The translations under genes and the position numbers were made by a program. This document shows positions 1-6,177 of a stretch of 11,144 bases of DNA, one piece after another. Each line of letters begins with the position of its first letter. Positions within the stretch are counted from its first letter, which is position 1. Source of the DNA: Phycisphaeraceae bacterium (GTDB lineage Bacteria > Planctomycetota > Phycisphaerae > Phycisphaerales > Phycisphaeraceae); contig JAJDCT010000111.1 in the NCBI GenBank assembly GCA_029260695.1, forward strand, positions 1 through 11,144, written 5' to 3'. A model generated the notes under the pieces. That model was not told the DNA's origin. It saw only the letters and a program-made list of their open reading frames with translations, and searched no databases.

Positions 1-1
1 T

Positions 2-751
2 TTCACCGGCCCGCCCTACAACCAAGGCCCTGCGTTTGATCTGTCGGCGTTCTTCGGTACGGGTGCCATCGACCCGCAGCCTCTGGAGCTTCAATCCAAT
101 GTGACGCTGCAAAATGACGGCTCACCTATGAAGCCTATCGTCGAGATCAGTACCAACAGCGGGTCCACCTGGCTGGCCTACACACAATCGGTTGTTGTTC
201 TGGATGGCCGAGCTGGCGTGTACTTCAGCCCCACAGCCCTTACCCCGTCGTTTCTGGCAGCGGCCAAGGCGGGTTCAGCCCGTGTGCGTGTGACCGCCGG
301 GTTACAAAGCCCGCTGCGCATCGAGTTGCCAAGGTGGAGGGGCAGCGTTTTCGCCGCGAAGCTGCCTCCGCTGGTTTTCGACCATTCGGGCATGTTTCGC
401 TTTCAGCGTATCGACAGCAACAGCATCCACTTTGTCGACGTCGTAGCGGGCTCACTGGCCGCCGATGAGGTCGATCACACTCACAAAATGCACGACTGGC
501 TTGTGCAACGGATGACCCGTCATGCTAATGGCGGTGGGCCCTCGGGTGGCCGAGCGACATTGGAACTTGCCGGAGCTTGGCCCATGCTCAGGCCCGGGGA
601 CAGCCTACGGAATGTCCTAGGCCCGGGTGTGGCTGCTAGCGGGCAGGCCCAGGCTCTGACACGACAAGGTGCCGCAATCCTCTCGTATGAAACACGGTTT
701 GCTATGGGTCGGCGCGGCGGAAGAACAACCAGGATCGACGTGACTTTTTGA
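2..751 (+). CDS. Putative phage tail/baseplate-like protein, 5'-truncated by the window edge
   Basis: The reading frame is open from base 2 to a TGA at 749-751, so 249 codons are visible and the real start lies outside the window. An internal GTG at 101 is not a convincing start, because the open frame continues upstream of it with sensible residues. I do not recognise the family with certainty. The N-terminal two thirds is beta-rich (short V/T/I-rich strands such as VRVTAGLQ and RFQRID). The last ~70 residues carry an AGAWPMLRPGDSLRNVLG stretch followed by 'ILSYETRFAMG' and 'TRIDVTF'. A '(R)PGD...I.G' strand followed by 'V.Y.....TTL.L' at the extreme C terminus is common in tail-hub and baseplate proteins of tailed phages. 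That likeness, plus the small membrane protein and lipoprotein genes directly behind, is the basis of the call. The next gene starts 17 bases after the stop. It could instead be a secreted or cell-surface protein. Confidence 0.5.
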   Translation, partial: FTGPPYNQGPAFDLSAFFGTGAIDPQPLELQSNVTLQNDGSPMKPIVEISTNSGSTWLAYTQSVVVLDGRAGVYFSPTALTPSFLAAAKAGSARVRVTAGLQSPLRIELPRWRGSVFAAKLPPLVFDHSGMFRFQRIDSNSIHFVDVVAGSLAADEVDHTHKMHDWLVQRMTRHANGGGPSGGRATLELAGAWPMLRPGDSLRNVLGPGVAASGQAQALTRQGAAILSYETRFAMGRRGGRTTRIDVTF

Positions 752-768
752 TCAATCCGGGAGTATTT

Positions 769-1041
769 ATGCCGGTCGAATTTTTACAACCCCTGACCCA
801 GTTCGGGGTCGCCGGGCTGATGGGCCTTCTCTGGGTATGGGAACGCCTGATGTCTCGTAGGCGCGAGGCGCAGCTCAATGAAGCCCACCACCGCCTTATG
901 AATCAGCACCACGAGTTGAGTGTGCTGGTGAAGCTTGTGCGCCAGAATACGCGCGCGATGGTCCGATTCGATCAGACACAACTGCAACTCAAAGACCTAC
1001 TGGAGAAGATGCACCATGAGATCGACCGTAACGCGGCTTAG
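769..1041 (+). CDS. Small membrane protein: one TM segment plus coiled coil (holin/BhlA-like or spanin-like architecture)
   Basis: A 90-residue protein. I chose the ATG at 769 because GGGAG (759-763) sits 5 nt upstream. A TTG at 748 in the same frame would add seven residues and overlap the previous stop, but has no better site. Residues 9-24 form one hydrophobic segment (LTQFGVAGLMGLLWVW), followed by a basic cluster SRRR (29-32) and a long charged, heptad-like helix to residue 85 that is rich in Q, H, L and E. The basic residues after the TM segment predict an N-outside, C-inside topology. That fits BhlA/UviB-type holin-like proteins (short N terminus, TM, charged helix) better than a phage Rz inner spanin. 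The gene follows a probable phage structural gene, and the lipoprotein start lies inside its last 26 bases, so the two are probably translationally linked. Function is inferred from architecture only. Confidence 0.6.
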   Translation: MPVEFLQPLTQFGVAGLMGLLWVWERLMSRRREAQLNEAHHRLMNQHHELSVLVKLVRQNTRAMVRFDQTQLQLKDLLEKMHHEIDRNAA

Positions 1042-1513
1042 GCGGGTATATGTATTCTCGGCAGCTCTGGTGCTGGTATCACTCCTCGGCGGCTGCGCGA
1101 CGCCTCCTTCGGTGGCCCCGTTATTACGGGTCACTCAGCGAGCGCTGCTGGATGAGTCGGGGAGGTTGAAGGTCGACGCCGAGCGTGACACGCTTTACAC
1201 CCGGCAGACACTCCGTACGCTTGAAGACGCGTATAACCAAGACTTGGATCAAGCCGAGGGTCTGACACCCGACTGGGTCCGCGAAGCGACTTCTGTCTAC
1301 GTTACTGCTCGAGAAACAACCATCAGTCATCAGCACGCCTTGGCTCAAGAGTACCGTGTCCGTGCGGACAACCTTGTCGCTGCCGCGTCTGCGACACAAC
1401 GCGCACTTGTATTGATCGAACAACAGGACAAGCTGCTTGATGGTGCAGTTAATCGCGACCTCCGACGGCTGCTTACGTCCTCAGACTGGACCCCATTGGA
1501 ACCAACCCGATGA
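1016..1513 (+). CDS. Lipoprotein of unknown function in the phage-like cluster
   Basis: A 165-residue protein. The ATG at 1016 is chosen over an upstream in-frame ATG at 935 for two reasons: GGAGAAG (1002-1008) lies 7 nt ahead, and it gives a textbook lipoprotein signal. That signal has basic residues R2, R7, R9 and R10, a hydrophobic core at 11-24 and lipobox L24-G25-G26-C27, so Cys27 would be lipidated and the mature chain would be about 139 residues. The mature part is predominantly helical and charged (VTQRALLDE, TLRTLEDAYNQ, RALVLIEQQ), with no domain I can name. It overlaps the preceding TM/coiled-coil gene by 26 bases in another frame, and its stop overlaps the next start as ATGA. An overlapping inner-membrane-protein/lipoprotein pair is typical of Rz/Rz1 spanins, but this lipoprotein is long for an outer spanin and not proline-rich. 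A Gram-negative-type outer membrane destination is inferred. Confidence 0.65.
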   Translation: MRSTVTRLRRVYVFSAALVLVSLLGGCATPPSVAPLLRVTQRALLDESGRLKVDAERDTLYTRQTLRTLEDAYNQDLDQAEGLTPDWVREATSVYVTARETTISHQHALAQEYRVRADNLVAAASATQRALVLIEQQDKLLDGAVNRDLRRLLTSSDWTPLEPTR

Positions 1514-1767
1514 CCACACACGACCTGCGCAGCCTCATCAGTGAAAAAATGAACCTCCGGCTTTCGGACTGGGCGGAGAGGCACCCGCGCCTTGCCCAGG
1601 CAATTGATAGCACCCGGCTGGTTGAGTCTACCGTTGATCTGCTGCGAGAGGACCCCGAATTTATCCAGGCGATGCGCGACGCGGATCTCGACGAAGCCAA
1701 ACTTGCCTTGGCCGCAAACATCCTCAGCCACGCCGATCAACTCATCCGTGATTCGTTGCCGCTTTGA
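1510..1767 (+). CDS. Small all-helical protein of unknown function
   Basis: An 85-residue protein with no recognised family. The start ATG at 1510 overlaps the stop of the lipoprotein gene (ATGA, 1510-1513), so translation is probably coupled. Only a weak TTGGAA lies ahead of it. The chain is soluble, acidic and predicted helical almost throughout, with no TM segment, signal peptide or cysteine. Repeated short motifs of the type 'LREDPEFIQAM' and 'DLDEAKLALAANIL' suggest a helical bundle. The position inside a run of co-directional, tightly packed small genes says it belongs to the same transcription unit as the putative phage genes. It could be a chaperone, adaptor or regulator of the particle, but nothing in the sequence decides that. 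Confidence 0.55.
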   Translation: MTTHDLRSLISEKMNLRLSDWAERHPRLAQAIDSTRLVESTVDLLREDPEFIQAMRDADLDEAKLALAANILSHADQLIRDSLPL

Positions 1768-1819
1768 TACAACTTTGCATCACACAGTAAGCCACCATCT
1801 ACATTAGAGGAAACACATA

Positions 1820-2065
1820 ATGCCATTTAACTCTAGCGCAAGACCTCGTTGGACCAGCCGTAAGTTCCTTATGGCGGTGTCAGCGCAGGTGACTGCCCTG
1901 ATCGTACTGATTTGGCCTGGCCATGAGGCCGCGATTGTCGAGGCAGCGACATCAATCACGTCACTGTTCGTCGTCCTGGCGAGCTCGTTGGGGTATGTGG
2001 TGTCCGAGGCCGCGATTGATGCACGCCGATCGTCAGAGGGCACTAACCAAGAAGCCAAGCCTTGA
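1820..2065 (+). CDS. Two-TM holin-like small membrane protein
   Basis: An 81-residue protein starting at ATG 1820, with an AGAGGA site (1806-1811) about 8 nt ahead. It has a basic N terminus (R8, R10, R14, K15), a hydrophobic segment at 16-32 (FLMAVSAQVTALIVLIW), a short polar turn containing PGHE, a second hydrophobic segment at roughly 43-61 (ATSITSLFVVLASSLGYVV) and a hydrophilic, charged tail. The size, the two TM helices joined by a turn and the 'LGYVxxEaxxDarr' ending resemble small phage holins that end in 'aYvvgEa..D'. With the upstream genes this supports a lysis-type or phage-derived cassette. I see no endolysin partner in the window. It could also be an unrelated small membrane protein. 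The stop at 2063-2065 lies inside the putative promoter of the next gene. Confidence 0.6.
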   Translation: MPFNSSARPRWTSRKFLMAVSAQVTALIVLIWPGHEAAIVEAATSITSLFVVLASSLGYVVSEAAIDARRSSEGTNQEAKP

Positions 2066-2090
2066 TCGTTTCGTCCCGGTGATCTATCTT
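2062..2090 (+). promoter_or_regulatory. Putative sigma70-like promoter for the 2099 lipoprotein gene (leaderless geometry)
   Basis: TTGATC (2062-2067) and TATCTT (2085-2090) are separated by exactly 17 bases; each matches 4 of 6 consensus positions. Transcription would begin around 2097-2099, at or next to the ATG at 2099, so the mRNA would have essentially no leader. No spaced Shine-Dalgarno site is present, only GGTGG touching the ATG. Called by eye from consensus matching. Confidence 0.4.
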
Positions 2091-2098
2091 CTGGGTGG

Positions 2099-2632
2099 AT
2101 GACAAGGGCATACTTAGAAAAACATCGTGTGGATTCGTTGTCGGTGCTGGTTGCGGCGCTGATGCTGGTGTTCGCTCAGGGATGTGAGTCTTCCCGGGCG
2201 GGTTTGCCCCCGTCGGCTGTCGTCAGCACTGAACCAGAGCGTTACTGGATGCCTGTACCGACATCGGTTCGTGTTTACCCCTCGACTCGATTCATCAAGG
2301 AATCTGGCCGCACCATACTTGAGGCGCGGTTCGAGTTGTACGACGAGATGGGTGACCCGGTGAAGTTTGCTGGGAAGTTTCAGATCGAGTTGTTCAGTGT
2401 CGACGAAGCACTAGGCAACGCGCCGCGTCGGCTGTTGTACACATGGAATGCCGGGTTGTTATCACTGGACCAGCAACGCGAGCATTACGACCCGATCACT
2501 AGAGGGTACCTCTTCCGTCTGGGTGTGGATGACCTTCGGATCGCCAAGCAAACCACGCTGTTGAAGGTCGCCTTCACACCTGTTGACCGGCCAAGACTCG
2601 AAGCCGAGGCGGAAGTCAGATCTGACTGGTAG
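2099..2632 (+). CDS. Predicted lipoprotein, conserved-hypothetical style
   Basis: A 177-residue protein. The N terminus has a basic patch (K8, H9, R10), a hydrophobic core at 14-25 and Cys29 in the context FAQGC. This is an imperfect lipobox (A at -3, Q at -2, G at -1), so lipidation is likely but not certain. The mature chain is beta-rich: 'SVRVYPSTRFI', 'TILEARFELYDEMGDPVKFAGKF', then 'DPITRGYLFRLGV' and 'LLKVAFTPVDRPRLEAEAEV'. The pattern (parameterised strands, a 'D.MGDPVK..GKF..ELF' segment and a final strand of the 'F.P...RLEAEAEV' type) looks like a small beta-sandwich envelope protein. I know no function for it. No Shine-Dalgarno site precedes the ATG, but a -35/-10 pair ends 8 nt before it. 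It may be a host gene unrelated to the phage-like genes upstream. It converges on the phosphohexomutase gene with 43 bases between the stops. Confidence 0.7.
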   Translation: MTRAYLEKHRVDSLSVLVAALMLVFAQGCESSRAGLPPSAVVSTEPERYWMPVPTSVRVYPSTRFIKESGRTILEARFELYDEMGDPVKFAGKFQIELFSVDEALGNAPRRLLYTWNAGLLSLDQQREHYDPITRGYLFRLGVDDLRIAKQTTLLKVAFTPVDRPRLEAEAEVRSDW

Positions 2633-2675
2633 CGAGCCATGAGTTCTTTCTGTGTCTGTCGTCTGCCAAGTCACA

Positions 2676-4043
2676 TTACCCCAAGCCAAGCACGCTGCGT
2701 ACGTCGCTGACTAGCGACCGAGCCTGGTCTTCCTGGGCGGCCTCGGCAATCACGCGGATGATAGGTTCGGTGTTGCTGGCGCGGACATGGACCCATCGGT
2801 CGGGCCAATCAACTCTGACCCCGTCCTGGGTGTCGACTTTTTGTTGACTGTATTTCTCTTTCAGCCTGGGCCCGATCTGATCGAGCACCTCTTGGCTGAC
2901 GTCGGCCTTATCTTTGACGATGGCGTAGGCAGGCGTCATCGAGACCAACTCGCTAAGAGGTTTGCCTCGCTTTGCGAGCATCTCCAGGAGCAAGGCCATC
3001 CCTACAAGGCTGTCGCGGACGCCGCAGACCTTGGGCCAGATCACCCCGCCATTGCCTTCACCCCCGAGCGTTGCGCCGCTTCGTTCCATGCCCGCAGCGA
3101 CATTGGCTTCCCCGACTGCGGTCCTAATGACCGACGCGCCGACGTTAGCAGCGATGTCGTCGACCATCCGACTCGTAGACAGGTTGGCCACGACCTGGTC
3201 CCCGGTTCCCAGCAGGTGCATCGCTGACAGGGCCAGCGTGTATTCCTCGCCGATGTAGCTGCCACGCTCATCGACCACCGCCAGACGATCGGCATCGGGG
3301 TCTTGGGCGAAGCCGATTGCCGCCTTGTGCCTGGTGACTTGCTCGCAGAGCTCTGTGAGGTTTTCGCGTGTGGGCTCCGGCGTATGGGGGAATCGGCCGG
3401 TCGGCTCGGGGTACATATGGATCAATTCAACGCCCAGGCTCTCAAGCAGCGCCCTGGCCTCGGCACCACCGGCCCCGTTTACACTATCGACCACAGCCTT
3501 GAGTTTGGCGCCGCGTACGGCGTCGACGTCGATGTGTGGCAGGATGCGATCGAGGTGGACCTTCGTGCCCGTCAGGTCTTCGCAGGAAGGCTGGAGCGAC
3601 TCGACGTCCGCGTAGCTCAGATCTTCATTCTTGAACCGCTCGATGATCTGCATGGCCTGGTCGGCCGGGGGCGCGACGCCGTCATGGCGCAGTGCCTTGA
3701 TCCCGTTCCAGATCACGGGGTTGTGGCTTGCCGTGACGACCATGCCGCCCTGGGCGTTGTGGTGCCCCGCCATGATCGCGACCCCGGGCGTGCTGAGGAT
3801 CCCGAGGCGCGTGACCCGGCAGCCCACGGCGGTCAGCCCTGACGCCGCCGCCATCTCAAACATCTGGCCCGATGGACGCGAATCACGCCCCAGCACGACG
3901 TGCGGCGTCTTAACCCCGGTCGATTGTATAAGCCAACTCCCAAATGCCGCAGCGTAGTTCGCCACGATCGGCGGGGTTAGCGACCGACCCACAAGACCCC
4001 GCATCCCACTCACACTCAACATTAAAGGCGCTTCGCCATTCAT
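2676..4043 (-). CDS. glmM: Phosphohexomutase, phosphoglucosamine mutase / phosphomannomutase family
   Basis: A 455-residue member of the alpha-D-phosphohexomutase superfamily, which moves a phosphate between C6 and C1 of a hexose (GlcN-6-P to GlcN-1-P for GlmM, on the route to UDP-GlcNAc). All four active-site elements are visible: phosphoserine loop TASHNP (104-109, Ser106), Mg loop DPDADR (248-253), sugar loop GGEGNGG (327-333) and phosphate loop RASNTEPIIR (421-430). Length is normal for the family. The ATG at 4043 is preferred over an upstream in-frame ATG at 4106, because family proteins begin just before the 'SGMRG' strand and AAGAGA lies about 10 nt ahead. The sugar loop is GEGNGG, as in archaeal-type GlmM and some PMM/PGM enzymes, not GEQSGH as in classical bacterial GlmM. 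Substrate therefore remains open: glucosamine, mannose or glucose phosphate. A HAD phosphosugar enzyme lies 102 bases upstream on the same strand. Confidence 0.88.
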   Translation of the reverse strand: MNGEAPLMLSVSGMRGLVGRSLTPPIVANYAAAFGSWLIQSTGVKTPHVVLGRDSRPSGQMFEMAAASGLTAVGCRVTRLGILSTPGVAIMAGHHNAQGGMVVTASHNPVIWNGIKALRHDGVAPPADQAMQIIERFKNEDLSYADVESLQPSCEDLTGTKVHLDRILPHIDVDAVRGAKLKAVVDSVNGAGGAEARALLESLGVELIHMYPEPTGRFPHTPEPTRENLTELCEQVTRHKAAIGFAQDPDADRLAVVDERGSYIGEEYTLALSAMHLLGTGDQVVANLSTSRMVDDIAANVGASVIRTAVGEANVAAGMERSGATLGGEGNGGVIWPKVCGVRDSLVGMALLLEMLAKRGKPLSELVSMTPAYAIVKDKADVSQEVLDQIGPRLKEKYSQQKVDTQDGVRVDWPDRWVHVRASNTEPIIRVIAEAAQEDQARSLVSDVRSVLGLG

Positions 4044-4145
4044 CACTTTGTATCTCTTGTCTAACCGGAGGTTGTCGTAGTCACCCGCACTCACACAACA
4101 TAGCATTTATCATTTACCGCTAGGCCATACCTCTTGTCCGGGTAA

Positions 4146-4835
4146 TTATCCCGCACCGTCATACCATAGGCGTAGCTTGGCCAGAGTCACCCCCTCGAGC
4201 CCCGGCTCGACCCGGTTCGCACGGCTTAGCAAAGAGGCCGGCCCGGTTGTCGCGATGCCCAGAGTCATGAGCCCCGCGCCTGACGCCGACTCGATCCCGG
4301 CCGCGGTATCTTCGATCGCCAGGCAATCGCTTGGTCTCAGTTTAAGCTCAGTGTGTTCCTCGGCGAGTTGTTCCACCGCCATCCTGTACGTCGCGGGGTC
4401 TGGCTTGGATCGGCTGACATGGTCTGCAGAGACTATGATCTCGAACCGGTCACGCCTGCCGATGCTGTCGAGCATCAGATCTATATCGAGTGTCGTCGCG
4501 CCACTGCCAACCGCGATTGGGATTTGGCCGTAGGCTTCATCAATCAATTCAACCGCACCAGGGATCGCGGCGGCACCCTGTAGGACCAGCTTCTCGAACA
4601 CGACCTGTTTTTGTTGGCGTAGTTCAGCGACGTGTGCATCTTCGGTGGGCATACCCGCCTGAATAAGCATTGCACGGATCGCGTCACGGTCGTCGAATCC
4701 GACATAGTGCTTGAGGTAGTGCTCGTAATCGAATGCCACGCCCAGGCCCTTGCCAATCTCCATAAATGCCCTGTAATGGACCGGTTCGGAATCCACTACC
4801 ACGCCGTCGAAGTCAAACACGATCGCCTTAATCAT
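4146..4835 (-). CDS. HAD-superfamily hydrolase, beta-phosphoglucomutase-like (subfamily IA)
   Basis: A 229-residue cytosolic HAD enzyme. The four HAD motifs are intact: motif I DFDGVVVDSEP (nucleophile Asp8, acid/base Asp10), motif II VGS (Ser111), motif III Lys144 in SKPDP, and motif IV EDTAAG (Glu175, Asp176). The insert after motif I is helical (about residues 17-90), the C1-type alpha-helical cap of beta-phosphoglucomutase and phosphoglycolate or sugar-phosphate phosphatase relatives. Motif I followed by SEP fits a phosphatase at least as well as a mutase; substrate cannot be told. I take ATG 4835 (MIKAIVFDFDG) rather than the in-frame ATG 4856, because family members start two or three residues before the first strand. 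A promoter-like pair also ends 6 nt before 4835, and neither ATG has a Shine-Dalgarno site. The gene is divergent from moeA and co-directional with the phosphohexomutase. Confidence 0.88.
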   Translation of the reverse strand: MIKAIVFDFDGVVVDSEPVHYRAFMEIGKGLGVAFDYEHYLKHYVGFDDRDAIRAMLIQAGMPTEDAHVAELRQQKQVVFEKLVLQGAAAIPGAVELIDEAYGQIPIAVGSGATTLDIDLMLDSIGRRDRFEIIVSADHVSRSKPDPATYRMAVEQLAEEHTELKLRPSDCLAIEDTAAGIESASGAGLMTLGIATTGPASLLSRANRVEPGLEGVTLAKLRLWYDGAG

Positions 4836-4841
4836 GCCGAG

Positions 4842-4870
4842 AGTGTAGGGGTGCATCGCGTGGTCGGCAA
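4842..4870 (-). promoter_or_regulatory. Putative promoter of the HAD gene (leaderless geometry)
   Basis: Read on the minus strand, TTGCCG (4870-4865) and TACACT (4847-4842) are separated by 17 bases, each with 4 of 6 consensus matches. The ATG at 4835 follows after 6 nt, where transcription would start. This supports 4835 over 4856 as the start codon, since 4856 would lie inside the promoter spacer. By-eye call. Confidence 0.4.
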
Positions 4871-4908
4871 AATGGGGGGAGAAGATACGCTGTCCCGCTT
4901 GGATGCCT

Positions 4909-4914
4909 TATCAT
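4909..4914 (+). promoter_or_regulatory. Putative -10 element of moeA (leaderless geometry)
   Basis: TATCAT (4909-4914) matches 5 of 6 positions of TATAAT and lies 6 nt before the ATG at 4921. I see no good -35 hexamer 16-18 bases upstream. No Shine-Dalgarno site precedes 4921 or the alternative ATG 4903; a GGAG-containing run at 4875-4884 is about 20 or more nt too far away. A start at 4903 would place this element inside the gene. Confidence 0.35.
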
Positions 4915-4920
4915 GTTGTA

Positions 4921-6177
4921 ATGCAAGAGAAGAAAACGACACGCCCACTTCTGAGCTACGACGACGCGCTCCACGAGGTGTTAGAGCGTGTTTCGCAGGT
5001 GGATGACGAACTGGTTCCGCTGGGTGGAGCGTTGGGCCGTGTGCTTTGTCGGGACATCGTCGCCGACCGGGCTCAACCACCGTTTGACCGCTCTGCCATG
5101 GACGGGTTTGCGGTACGCAGTGGCGAGGTATCCGGGGGTTCATCGCAGAAGATCGTGGCTACGATCGCGGCGGGCGCGGTGCCGGCCGATCCTGCCGACT
5201 TGGCGGGGGGGGTTGCGCGGATCGCCACAGGGGCAGCGGTCCCGGGCGTGTATGACGCGGTGATCCCCGTTGAGCAGGCGGAGGAGGATCAAGACGGCCA
5301 GCGTGTGCGATTTTTGATAGATCAGGTCAACGCGGGCGCCTGTATTCATAAACGCGCTGCCGACGCCGACGCCGGGCAGGTATTGATCAAGGCGGGGACT
5401 TTATTAGGTGCTCGGCATGTTGGGATGGCGGCAGCGGTAGGGTCGGTTGAAATCCCAGTATTTTGTAAGCCCAACGTATCACTGATCACAACCGGTGACG
5501 AGGTGCGTCCCCCTGCCACACCAATCGATGAACTTGAGCCTCAGCAGATACGCAATTCCAACGGGCCGATGATCGATGCGCTGCTGCGCGGGTTGGGCGT
5601 TGAACTGCTGGACCACGTCCATGTGACGGACGACAAGCAGGCAACGTTGGCCGCCGCACGCGAGGCGCTTGGTAAATCAGACCTGGTTGTCACGGTGGGG
5701 GGGATCAGCGCCGGGCGGCGAGACTACCTGCCTTGGGCCTGGGGTGAATTGGGTTTGGAGACGGTGGTGAAGGGTGTAGCGATCCAGCCGGGCAAGCCGG
5801 TGTTTGTTGCGCAGTCAAAGGGCGTGCCGGGGAAATTGATCGTCGGTTTGCCGGGGAATCCGGTGAGCGTATTGGCGACGGCACACCTCTTTGTCTGGCC
5901 GATCATCCGCGCGATGGTCGGCTTACCAGCGGCGTTGCCTTGGCGTCGGGTGTGGCTTGCAAAAGAGACATCGCCCAACCCAAGGCGTGAGGTGTTTCGG
6001 TCGGTCCGGTTGATCGGTGGTACACGAGATCAGGTAGAGGTGATCGATTGGCACGGGTCGGGTGACTTGGCGCACTCATCAGAGGCTGACGGCTTCGTAC
6101 GGCTGCCGGCTCAGGCGGAGCCGTTGCGGCCCGGCGCGGCAGCACGCTTCCTACCCATGATCGGGGGGGCGTTATGA
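4921..6177 (+). CDS. moeA: Molybdopterin molybdenumtransferase MoeA
   Basis: A 418-residue MoeA, which inserts molybdate into adenylated molybdopterin to finish the molybdenum cofactor. Landmarks in order: PPFDRSAMDGFAVR near residues 53-66, with Asp62 matching the conserved MDG aspartate; KRAADADAG near 144-152, with the family's conserved aspartate; TTGDEV (190-195); NSNGPM (212-217); GGISAGRRD (260-268); QPGKP (289-293); and GLPGNPVS (309-316). These correspond to the MPT-binding core. Length matches the usual 400-420. The loop reads GGISAGRRD where many MoeA have GGVSVGxxD, and the final Asp is kept. ATG 4921 is favoured over ATG 4903 by the -10-like TATCAT lying between them and by typical family N termini; the two differ by six residues. 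The gene overlaps moaD as ATGA (6174-6177), so the two are probably coupled. Confidence 0.93.
   Translation: MQEKKTTRPLLSYDDALHEVLERVSQVDDELVPLGGALGRVLCRDIVADRAQPPFDRSAMDGFAVRSGEVSGGSSQKIVATIAAGAVPADPADLAGGVARIATGAAVPGVYDAVIPVEQAEEDQDGQRVRFLIDQVNAGACIHKRAADADAGQVLIKAGTLLGARHVGMAAAVGSVEIPVFCKPNVSLITTGDEVRPPATPIDELEPQQIRNSNGPMIDALLRGLGVELLDHVHVTDDKQATLAAAREALGKSDLVVTVGGISAGRRDYLPWAWGELGLETVVKGVAIQPGKPVFVAQSKGVPGKLIVGLPGNPVSVLATAHLFVWPIIRAMVGLPAALPWRRVWLAKETSPNPRREVFRSVRLIGGTRDQVEVIDWHGSGDLAHSSEADGFVRLPAQAEPLRPGAAARFLPMIGGAL

Noticed and set aside
935..1015. An upstream ATG that would extend the lipoprotein by 27 residues
   Set aside because: The extension is arginine-rich and out of place before a signal peptide, and it lies wholly within the preceding gene. 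The ATG at 1016 has a good ribosome binding site and yields a standard lipoprotein signal.
1345..1740. A 131-codon minus-strand frame opposite the lipoprotein and helical-protein genes
   Set aside because: It is antisense to two genes that have good starts, a lipobox and an ATGA junction; its own translation shows no domain or composition of a real protein.
3303..3842. A 179-codon plus-strand frame inside the phosphohexomutase gene
   Set aside because: It is a shadow of a GC-rich gene; the opposite strand encodes all four phosphohexomutase active-site motifs.
4054..4138. Direct repeat CTCTTGTC at 4054-4061 and 4131-4138 in the gap between the phosphohexomutase and HAD genes
   Set aside because: Only eight exact bases over 77, and one copy is simply the ribosome binding region of the phosphohexomutase. 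Chance is a sufficient explanation.
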